This document shows positions 14,057 to 19,961 of a stretch of 25,644 nt of DNA, piece by piece. The notes under the pieces are model-generated. The model did not search any database. It saw only the letters and a list, made by a program, of their open reading frames with translations, and was not told the origin of the DNA. The stretch is from Campylobacterales bacterium (GTDB lineage: Bacteria; Campylobacterota; Campylobacteria; Campylobacterales; QNZT01): the NCBI GenBank assembly GCA_027055005.1, contig JALUNR010000163.1, forward strand, positions 1 through 25,644, written 5' to 3'. Numbering within the stretch: position 1 is the first letter of the stretch; each line of letters begins with the position of its first letter. The position numbers and the translations under genes were made by a program.

Positions 14057-14738
14057 AGATTTTCTAAGTGCTAAGTTTTTAACTCTTTCACTAGCACCTA
14101 TTATTATAGTTTTTTCTATCGTTTTTGGAGTTTATTTTTTAACAAATATTGACTTTGCTACTCTTTTAGCAGTTGATTCAACCACCCATCCTTGGCTTAA
14201 TTGGATACTTTCATTTGGTTTTATGCAATCTCTTATAAATTTATTTTTATATCTATTTATTTGGGGTCTTCTGATAGTAATAAGTGTGATACTATCTATA
14301 ATAGTAGTTGGCTTTTTTACTCCAAAGATTGTAAAAGAAGTTCAAAAAAGACACTATCCACATATAAAACTAACAAATCAAAACTTTACACTTGCAAATT
14401 CAGTTTTTATGTATGCAAAGGTCTTTTTTATATTTTTTACACTTCTTTTGATAACTTTACCCTTATCATTTATTCCAGGTATTAACTTAGTAGTATTATA
14501 TATACCTTTTTACTATCTTTTTCATAACTTTTTAGTCTTGGATGTAGGTTCATCAATAGTTTCAAAAGATGAATTTTTAAAAATAGTAAAGTCAAATAAA
14601 ACCCTTTTTAGATCAACTACTCTAACTTTGTATCTTATATCTTTGATACCATTTTCAGGTATTTTGTTACAAGTATTTTATGTAATAGTTATCGCTCATG
14701 AGTTTTTTATGAAAAAAGAGGAAAAGGTTACCCATTAG
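14022..14738 (+). CDS. EI24/CysZ-like integral membrane protein
   Basis: A 238-residue multi-pass inner-membrane protein resembling the EI24/CysZ family, some members of which are linked to sulfate uptake; substrate here is unknown. Hydrophobic segments lie near 18-42, 68-103, 138-170 and 205-230 of the longer reading. A conserved-looking core reads LSFIPGINLVVLYIPFYYLFHNFLVLD. I start it at ATG 14022 (MNLKKIIQLSLKDF), because family members begin close to this amphipathic helix; an in-frame ATG at 14004 adds six residues but has no better ribosome-binding site. Either start lies inside the dUTPase gene (35-base overlap). The 3' end overlaps the convergent gene by 11 bases. Confidence 0.75.
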   Translation: MNLKKIIQLSLKDFLSAKFLTLSLAPIIIVFSIVFGVYFLTNIDFATLLAVDSTTHPWLNWILSFGFMQSLINLFLYLFIWGLLIVISVILSIIVVGFFTPKIVKEVQKRHYPHIKLTNQNFTLANSVFMYAKVFFIFFTLLLITLPLSFIPGINLVVLYIPFYYLFHNFLVLDVGSSIVSKDEFLKIVKSNKTLFRSTTLTLYLISLIPFSGILLQVFYVIVIAHEFFMKKEEKVTH

Positions 14739-15042
14739 GGTTAAAACCACTCTCCTCTGTACCAAATGGATTTGCACTTAACTTATCCTCTTCAGCTATC
14801 CTTGATTCATACTCCAGCATACTCATTCTTACTTCATTTATCTGCTCTTTGGTTACATTTTCATCACTACTCCAAACAACTTCTATATCTCCACCATACC
14901 TATCACCCATCATAGCAATTTTACTTTCAAATTCACTAAAGTCTAAACAATACTCTTTTATATCCTCGGCTTCATCACTTATCTCTATATACCATCTTCC
15001 CATAGGATTTGACATAATCTTTGCCTCTAAAATTCCGCTCAT
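14728..15042 (-). CDS. Conserved-looking small acidic protein, unknown function
   Basis: A 104-residue acidic soluble protein with no signal peptide. It starts MSGILEAKIMSNPMGRWYIE and includes EDIKEYCLDFSEFESKIAMMGDRYGGDIEVVWSSD-type sequence near 26-60. I do not recognise a family. The start is well supported: AAAGGAG lies 6 bases before the ATG. It follows the S24 repressor gene by 37 bases on the same strand and may share its transcript. Its last 11 bases overlap the end of the EI24 gene from the other strand. Confidence 0.7.
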   Translation of the reverse strand: MSGILEAKIMSNPMGRWYIEISDEAEDIKEYCLDFSEFESKIAMMGDRYGGDIEVVWSSDENVTKEQINEVRMSMLEYESRIAEEDKLSANPFGTEESGFNPNG

Positions 15043-15079
15043 AACTCTCCTTTAAATTCTAAGGTAACTTTTATTTTAG

Positions 15080-15736
15080 CTACATTCCTCTTACAGAGCC
15101 TACAACTTTTCCAATAACTTCTACATTTTCACTTTTAACATTTTCAACACTATACATAGAATTATCGGATATAAGATCCAAACTTCCATCACTTCTAATC
15201 ATCACTCTTTTTACAAAAAGTCCTATCTCAGTTGAAATTGCAAAGATGCCATTTTTATTCACATCTTTTAAAGTTCTATTAATAAAAATAATATCACCAT
15301 TATACAGTGTAGGCTCCATAGAATCACCTAAAACATTTATAGCATCTATGTTCTTCATCTCATTTTTTCCACCAATCAAAGTAGCCATATGTTCATCTAT
15401 CGCTATCTCTTCAGTATTATCATCATAATTAAATGCTCCTCCCCCTGCACTAGCAAATATATCTCCAAAATATTTTACATATATATATTTGTCAGTTTGG
15501 GCTTCTAAACTCTTAGTTGATTGGTTATATAAAAGCCAATTTATTGAGATTTTTCTCTGTGCACAAAATTCTAGTACTTCCTCTAGTGGAAGCCTTCCTC
15601 TTCTTTTCATCGTGGCAAAAGATAATTGTTTTATACCTAATACTTCTGCAACATCTTTATCAAAAATTCTACTTTTTCCTAGCTCTTCAGCTATAATTTC
15701 TTTCATCTTAGGTAATACATCTTCAAGTCTTAACAT
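15080..15736 (-). CDS. CI/LexA-like transcriptional repressor with S24 autoprotease domain
   Basis: A 218-residue regulator with an N-terminal helix-turn-helix of the phage CI type (about 5-70; FDKDVAEVLGIKQLSFATMKRRGRLPLEEVLEFC) joined to a C-terminal S24 peptidase domain. The catalytic pair is present: Ser139 in GDSMEPTL and Lys176 in FVKRV, 37 residues apart. An Ala97-Gly98 bond in ASAGGG is the likely self-cleavage site. Members of this family repress promoters until RecA-stimulated autocleavage. Classical LexA is generally missing from Campylobacterota, so this could be a damage-responsive substitute or a domesticated phage repressor. No phage genes are nearby. The upstream region holds paired palindromes. 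Confidence 0.87.
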   Translation of the reverse strand: MLRLEDVLPKMKEIIAEELGKSRIFDKDVAEVLGIKQLSFATMKRRGRLPLEEVLEFCAQRKISINWLLYNQSTKSLEAQTDKYIYVKYFGDIFASAGGGAFNYDDNTEEIAIDEHMATLIGGKNEMKNIDAINVLGDSMEPTLYNGDIIFINRTLKDVNKNGIFAISTEIGLFVKRVMIRSDGSLDLISDNSMYSVENVKSENVEVIGKVVGSVRGM

Positions 15737-15749
15737 TTTTTCCTACTTC

Positions 15750-15790
15750 TTTTATAAAATACATCATATTGAAATATTTTTTATAAAATA
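15750..15790. promoter_or_regulatory. Paired TTTTATAAAATA palindromes upstream of the S24 repressor
   Basis: Two identical 12-base copies, TTTTATAAAATA (15750-15761 and 15779-15790), each containing the palindrome TTTTATAAAA, are 29 bases apart (nearly three helical turns) directly upstream of the repressor start at 15736. This is the arrangement expected of an autoregulatory operator pair, but the sequence is pure A/T in an A/T-rich genome, so chance or promoter function remains possible. Confidence 0.35.
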
Positions 15791-15832
15791 ATACCATAAA
15801 AAATATAAATAAAAATAAATTATGAGAACTTG

Positions 15833-15842
15833 TAGTGCACTA
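15833..15842. promoter_or_regulatory. 10-base palindrome TAGTGCACTA
   Basis: Perfect palindrome about 97 bases upstream of the S24 repressor gene and just beyond the hpf terminator. It stands out for its GTGCAC core in otherwise A/T-rich DNA. Could be a repressor operator; no partner is known. Confidence 0.25.
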
Positions 15843-15858
15843 TGGGAATAATAAGAGA

Positions 15859-15885
15859 AGAGTAGGAGGAAAAACCTCCTACTTT
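15859..15885 (-). terminator. Terminator after hpf
   Basis: AGTAGGAGG / CCTCCTACT, a 9-base perfect stem (extendable by a wobble and one more pair) with a 5-base loop. It starts just past the hpf stop codon on the minus strand and is followed by TCTTCTCTTATTATT. The U tract is interrupted, but the stem is strong. Confidence 0.7.
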
Positions 15886-15890
15886 AGTAA

Positions 15891-16532
15891 TTAGTAAAGT
15901 CCAAAAAGACTGTTTCTTATCTTATGTAAGACTCTAGTTTTTCCATCCTCATCTATAAATACCATCAATGTTTTATCTTCTGATTTTATTTTTTCTAAAG
16001 CTTCTTCTATGCTTAAAGGTTTTTTATCCTCGATATCAACTTTTACAATATCATCTTTATTTTTAATCAAAACTTTCACACTGTCTTCATAATCATTATA
16101 AACTAAAAAATCTCTTTTACTCTCTTTCAAAACCTCTACTGCATCTTCATGTGCTAATGGTTTATAAAGTTCAAGTTCCATTGGAATAATCTCATCTACT
16201 TCTTGCTCTACCATTGTTTCTTGTTCATTTGAGTCATTTTGATAATCTGTAATTTTATCGTGATATCTTCTTAAAACTTTTTTTGCTCTCTCTACTGCTA
16301 AATCAACTGCTGCATACATATCTTTATCATCCTGTTTAATAACTATTGTGTTTTTATGAGCAATATTTATAGAAAATTCTACAACAAAACCTTTTTTTTC
16401 ATCTGGAGATACAACGACTCTTGTTGAAATAATATCTAAATTATATTTTCTAAGTGTTTCAATAGCATTTTCAATATGTACTTTCATCGCATCTGTTAAC
16501 TCTAATTGTCTTCCTACTAAACTAGTATTCAT
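15891..16532 (-). CDS. hpf: Ribosome hibernation-promoting factor, long form
   Basis: Binds the decoding centre of idle 30S subunits; the long form also dimerises ribosomes into inactive 100S particles. The 213-residue product has the N-terminal HPF/YfiA domain (about 1-105; MNTSLVGRQLELTDAMKVHIE at the start, DMYAAVDLAVERAKKVLRRYHDK near 77-99). An acidic linker and the C-terminal dimerisation domain (about 145-205; ending SLFGLY) follow. The ATG has an excellent AAGGAG site. It is a single-gene unit with its own -10 box at 16582-16587, a small leader hairpin (16557-16574) and a terminator. Confidence 0.92.
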   Translation of the reverse strand: MNTSLVGRQLELTDAMKVHIENAIETLRKYNLDIISTRVVVSPDEKKGFVVEFSINIAHKNTIVIKQDDKDMYAAVDLAVERAKKVLRRYHDKITDYQNDSNEQETMVEQEVDEIIPMELELYKPLAHEDAVEVLKESKRDFLVYNDYEDSVKVLIKNKDDIVKVDIEDKKPLSIEEALEKIKSEDKTLMVFIDEDGKTRVLHKIRNSLFGLY

Positions 16533-16556
16533 GACGATCTCCTTAAAATATTTATT

Positions 16557-16587
16557 TGAGAAACAAACTTCTCATACCCTTATTATA
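16557..16587 (-). promoter_or_regulatory. hpf promoter -10 and leader hairpin
   Basis: On the minus strand TATAAT occupies 16582-16587, so the transcript would begin near 16575. Its first 18 bases form TGAGAA / TTCTCA (16557-16574) around a 6-base loop, a hairpin at the extreme 5' end that may stabilise the mRNA. The Shine-Dalgarno AAGGAG is outside the hairpin. Confidence 0.5.
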
Positions 16588-16620
16588 CCTAAATTCTGTA
16601 AATATTAAGTTAATTACTTA

Positions 16621-16653
16621 AAAAATATATAAGATATCACTGTATAATATCTT
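16621..16653 (-). terminator. Terminator of the secA-pseudopilin run
   Basis: AAGATAT (16631-16637) and ATATCTT (16647-16653) form a 7-base stem with a 9-base loop; on the minus strand it is followed by ATATATTTTTT. The stem reaches the first base of the last pseudopilin stop codon. It is short and A/T-rich but has a real T run, in the right place and direction. Confidence 0.6.
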
Positions 16654-17099
16654 TATGGTTTTTGAAGTGTTCTACGATGAAGTTTTATAGGTTCATCTAA
16701 ACCTAAAATGGTTTGATCCGCTTCTACTGTTATATCCATAACAACAGTATAATTAGAATCATCAGTCACAATAGAGTTATTCAAAATATGTCCGCAAGTA
16801 GTAGGAATACCATTACCCAAATACCACATATCTATTTTTGCATGATAAGCAGGCTTTCCAGAGGAGTTATTAAAGTTCAATTTTATATCTTCTATACAAT
16901 TAGTGTTATTAGGATGTCCAGAAATAGCCATCAAAGCAAATCCTGTTGCACTTCTAAGATATAATCTTGCTTGTTCTTTTATATAAAGATTACTTGTTTG
17001 TTTAACATTAGAACTAGAAAGTCCTATCATTAAGGACATTAATACAGCAACCGTTATCATAATAATAATAGCAGTAATTAAACCAAAACCTCTTCTCAA
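16653..17099 (-). CDS. Minor pilin-like protein (PilX/GspK-like N terminus)
   Basis: A 148-residue protein with a pilin-type N terminus: short basic leader MRRG, then a hydrophobic helix FGLITAIIIMITVAVLMSLMIGL. The position-5 glutamate of normal pilins is replaced by threonine, as happens in tip-capping or PilX/GspK-type minor pilins. Two cysteines (in NTNCIED and TTCGHIL) could form a disulfide. The start is TTG inside TTTTGA, overlapping the preceding gene's stop, so translation is probably coupled; AGAGGG lies just upstream. No pilus ATPase, platform protein or prepilin peptidase lies in the window, so it must work with machinery encoded elsewhere, possibly a Cts-like DNA-uptake or type II-like system. 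Confidence 0.7.
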   Translation of the reverse strand: MRRGFGLITAIIIMITVAVLMSLMIGLSSSNVKQTSNLYIKEQARLYLRSATGFALMAISGHPNNTNCIEDIKLNFNNSSGKPAYHAKIDMWYLGNGIPTTCGHILNNSIVTDDSNYTVVMDITVEADQTILGLDEPIKLHRRTLQKP

Positions 17100-17108
17100 A
17101 ATACAGCC
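17085..17108 (-). repeat. Copy of a 24-base start-region repeat (third pseudopilin gene)
   Basis: Identical at 23 of 24 bases to 18688-18711. It spans the end of the upstream ORF or its relic (Ala-Val-Phe-stop), the overlapping TTG start and the Arg-Gly-Phe opening of the pilin leader. Confidence 0.75.
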
Positions 17109-18001
17109 CTCTCTTTACAAAATCCATAACTACTCTGAGGATCTCTAAGACAAAGTTTTACTCTTATAGTATCACCGACTTGAATAAATCTAAAAGTACT
17201 TACATGATCTGTTAAAACTGCACTTTTTGTACTTGCACTACTATATTTTTCACCTTTCCAAGGTCTATAATTATATTTTAGTGTTAGATTAAAATCATTT
17301 GTATTTGTTCCTTCTGGAACTAGAGCATAAGCAGTCCAAGCAAGATAATAATGTTCACAATAATTAGCATTTCCAATAGTTGGTGGATTTTTAAACTGCA
17401 ACTCTGTATTGCTTTTTTTACCAACTTCATAGATATTAGAACTACCTCCACCCCCTAAAAAACCAAAAAAACTTGATGTTGAAGGATTATGTGCACATTT
17501 AAAAACTATTGCAACTCCACCATTTGTACTATTTAAGTTAACACTATTATATGATAAATTATCTATAATTGTTTTTACCTTATCAAGTCTTGAACCACTT
17601 GTTACAAAAGAAGTATTAGTTGTATTTGGATTATCCAAATCTATAAAACCACTCCATCCTATAAACTTACTACCATCCCACTCTCCAATCATCCCCTCAT
17701 TGTCATATCCTATCCATTCTAAAACATTATGGGTATTAGTTAGGGAAGGATTTGAAAGTTTAAGATATGTAGAAAAAACACCACTTTTACTAGCAACAAC
17801 ACTATCTTTTATTCTATATGACAGCCTTTTTGCTATGATATCCAATACTTGTTCACTTTTACTTTGAAGTTTATTTACTATTTTACTTTTTATATATCCA
17901 TCATACATATGAGTGATAATATTTGTTCCTATCACAGAAACAATACCAAGAACAACTATAACCATCACTATTTCTATAAGTGTAAAAGCCTTTTTTTTCA
18001 C
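17096..18001 (-). CDS. Prepilin-type pseudopilin, large minor pilin
   Basis: A 301-residue protein with a canonical class III signal: MKKKA then FTLIEIVMVIVVLGIVSVIGTNII, with Glu at position +5 for prepilin peptidase processing and N-methylation. The long globular part is far larger than a major pilin. It contains a Gly/Ser-rich loop (FFGFLGGGGSSN, near 176-187) and several cysteines, including a pair in the last 20 residues (LCLRDPQSSYGFCKERAVF). The start is GTG, overlapping the upstream gene's TAG by one base (TAGTG). It is the middle gene of three pseudopilins downstream of the lipoprotein-transport permease gene. The partner system is unknown. Confidence 0.8.
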   Translation of the reverse strand: MKKKAFTLIEIVMVIVVLGIVSVIGTNIITHMYDGYIKSKIVNKLQSKSEQVLDIIAKRLSYRIKDSVVASKSGVFSTYLKLSNPSLTNTHNVLEWIGYDNEGMIGEWDGSKFIGWSGFIDLDNPNTTNTSFVTSGSRLDKVKTIIDNLSYNSVNLNSTNGGVAIVFKCAHNPSTSSFFGFLGGGGSSNIYEVGKKSNTELQFKNPPTIGNANYCEHYYLAWTAYALVPEGTNTNDFNLTLKYNYRPWKGEKYSSASTKSAVLTDHVSTFRFIQVGDTIRVKLCLRDPQSSYGFCKERAVF

Positions 18002-18702
18002 TATTTTGTCCTTGTTAAAAGTTTTGATTGACCAATATTAAACATATAGCTTCTTAAAATAAGTGATTTATTTAGCATAGGTGAAGTAGCATTTATCTCT
18101 ATCATTTTTATATTTGTACTATTTATATTTGTAATAGGAGTAGTTGAAGATATACCTATACTTGCACTTAGTACTGGTGCTTGAGAATATGTAGCACTAT
18201 CACCTACATAATAAATTTTTGAAACCATACTCATACCAGAATCTTTATAATCATATGCTCCACTCCCACTTATAGTAAAAGTTTTATTATAAAAATCATT
18301 TATACTTTCCTTTGGTGAATTATTTATAGATGTATCAGGAACTTTACTTGTATAAGTACTATAATCAAAAAATCTTCTTCTTTTACTTTTATATATTTGC
18401 CCCACTCTTAAATTATTATCCCTAGTAGAAAGTGGTGCTGTGACTACTCTAGCTAATTCACTATCACCACTTGATACATCTAAAGTTCTCAAAATTTTAT
18501 TTGTAGTATCATATGAATTTTTATCCCAAGGATAAGAGAGAATATTATCCATTTTGGTTGCAGTAGCTAATATAACTTCTTGTATAATGGAAAATTCTTC
18601 AGATTTTGCTGACTGTTTTAACATCATAGGTACACTCATCAAAGATATAGCTATAATAACAATAGCAAAAACAACTTCTATTAAAGAAAAACCTCTTTTC
18701 AA
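18001..18702 (-). CDS. Prepilin-type pseudopilin
   Basis: A 233-residue protein with the type IV prepilin signal MKRG then FSLIEVVFAIVIIAISLMSVPMML, Glu at +5. The remainder is a Ser/Thr-rich globular domain (for example near 144-200) typical of PilV/GspI/J-like minor pilins. The start is TTG: an in-frame TAA lies 21 bases upstream and there is no ATG, while AAAGG lies 7 bases before the TTG. The first 12 bases of the gene and 12 bases before it form a 24-base stretch (18688-18711) that matches the start of the third pseudopilin gene (17085-17108) at 23 positions. A sigma28-like promoter precedes it. Confidence 0.8.
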   Translation of the reverse strand: MKRGFSLIEVVFAIVIIAISLMSVPMMLKQSAKSEEFSIIQEVILATATKMDNILSYPWDKNSYDTTNKILRTLDVSSGDSELARVVTAPLSTRDNNLRVGQIYKSKRRRFFDYSTYTSKVPDTSINNSPKESINDFYNKTFTISGSGAYDYKDSGMSMVSKIYYVGDSATYSQAPVLSASIGISSTTPITNINSTNIKMIEINATSPMLNKSLILRSYMFNIGQSKLLTRTK

Positions 18703-18711
18703 AATACAGCC
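18688..18711 (-). repeat. Copy of a 24-base start-region repeat (first pseudopilin gene)
   Basis: Partner of 17085-17108. Here no gene ends at the repeat, yet the same Ala-Val-Phe-stop reading is preserved upstream, which suggests the boundary was copied together with the gene. Confidence 0.75.
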
Positions 18712-18731
18712 TTTGAGAACTTAATATCTCT

Positions 18732-18758
18732 AAATCGGCAAAATTTTAAAAAAGTTTA
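18732..18758 (-). promoter_or_regulatory. Sigma28-like promoter of the pseudopilin genes
   Basis: On the minus strand TAAACTTT (18751-18758), an 11-base spacer, then GCCGATTT (18732-18739). This matches TAAAGTTT-N11-GCCGATAA at 13 of 16 positions with exact spacing, and CGATTT fits the Campylobacter CGATWT -10. The -35 box begins at the stop codon of the permease gene. The start site would be about 20 bases before the TTG of the first pseudopilin gene. Confidence 0.6.
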
Positions 18759-19958
18759 CTCATTTCTCAAAGTTGTAAGTATATCAACCTCTGTTGCTTT
18801 TTTAGCTGGATAATACGATGAAGCCAATACTATCAAAACTGCTCCTACAATAGTAGATATAAAATCAGTAGTTGACAAATCAAGTGGTAACTTACTGGTT
18901 CCATAAACATCTGCTGGGAGTGTGATAATATCAAAATGCCTAAGTATGTAAATACCTAAAAGCCCTAAAAATGAACCAGTTATAACACCTGCACCACCTA
19001 TCAGACTTCCTAAATAAAAAAATGCTTTTTTTATCTGTGATCTTGTTGCTCCCAAAGAAAGTAAAAGTGCTATCTCTTTTCTTCTATTCATAACTGTCAT
19101 CAAAAGTGAACTTATAATATTTAGTGATGCTACCAAAATGATAAGCATCAAAACCAAAAAAAGTGCTTTTTTTTCAACTGCCATTGCAGAAAAAAGATTT
19201 CCATTTTGTTGCCACCAACCAATAGCACTGAATCCTATTGGTAAAATCCGTCTTATTTTTTTAATATCTTCTAAAGGGTTAGGTGTACTTATGTGTATTC
19301 CATGATAAGTATGATATGGAACTTTAACTATTTTTGAAAGTGCATATAAAGTAGTATATACATAAGCACTATCATATGCTTGCATACCTGATTTAAAGCT
19401 ATTAACAACTTTAAACCTTTTCATAGTGGGCATCATAGAAAAGCCCCCAGGTGTTGCTTCTGTAAAAATCAAAGTGATTTTATCATTTTTATTTATATCA
19501 AAATTAGATGCTATATTTGCTCCTATTATTGCATCGAACTTTTTAAGTTTTAAGTTTTTATATGCTTTACCTACTATTGGATTTATTTGAGCTTCACTTT
19601 TAAAATCAACTCCAAAAACAACAACTCCACTCATCTTACCATTTTTTTTAGTAATAGCTTGAGTATTTAAATATGGACTATAAACAAAATTAGGAAATCT
19701 TTTCTTCAGTGCATTTAGCATCCTATCATCCAAAACTCCTGTTGCAGAGGGAAGAATAGTTATAGGATAACTCATAGTTGAGATTTTTTCTTCAAACTCT
19801 TTACTTGTACCATTCATTATAGCCATAGCTATTATCAAAACCATTAATCCTATACTAACCCCTAAATATGCCAAAATAGCACTAATAGATATAAACGGCT
19901 GGGATTTATCAAATCTTATATATTTTCTAACCAAATAAGGAACTAAAGATTTTATCAC
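18756..19958 (-). CDS. LolC/LolE-like lipoprotein-releasing ABC transporter permease
   Basis: Inner-membrane permease of the FtsX/MacB/LolCE type, which extracts outer-membrane lipoproteins and hands them to LolA. The 400-residue protein has one N-terminal membrane helix (about 22-48; SISAILAYLGVSIGLMVLIIAMAIMNG), a large periplasmic domain (about 50-270), and three C-terminal helices (near 272-300, 315-345, 360-385). This is the standard 1+3 layout. The start is GTG, three bases after the secA stop, with AAAGGAAAA upstream inside secA. The adjacent lolA gene supports the lipoprotein-sorting role. No LolD-type ATPase gene is present here, so the complex is completed from elsewhere, and a single permease may act as a homodimer. 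Confidence 0.87.
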   Translation of the reverse strand: MIKSLVPYLVRKYIRFDKSQPFISISAILAYLGVSIGLMVLIIAMAIMNGTSKEFEEKISTMSYPITILPSATGVLDDRMLNALKKRFPNFVYSPYLNTQAITKKNGKMSGVVVFGVDFKSEAQINPIVGKAYKNLKLKKFDAIIGANIASNFDINKNDKITLIFTEATPGGFSMMPTMKRFKVVNSFKSGMQAYDSAYVYTTLYALSKIVKVPYHTYHGIHISTPNPLEDIKKIRRILPIGFSAIGWWQQNGNLFSAMAVEKKALFLVLMLIILVASLNIISSLLMTVMNRRKEIALLLSLGATRSQIKKAFFYLGSLIGGAGVITGSFLGLLGIYILRHFDIITLPADVYGTSKLPLDLSTTDFISTIVGAVLIVLASSYYPAKKATEVDILTTLRNE

Positions 19959-19961
19959 TAC

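Noticed and set aside
15822..15851. Nine-codon plus-strand frame (MRTCSALWE) near the TAGTGCACTA palindrome
   Set aside because: No ribosome-binding site and no neighbouring plus-strand gene; chance frame.
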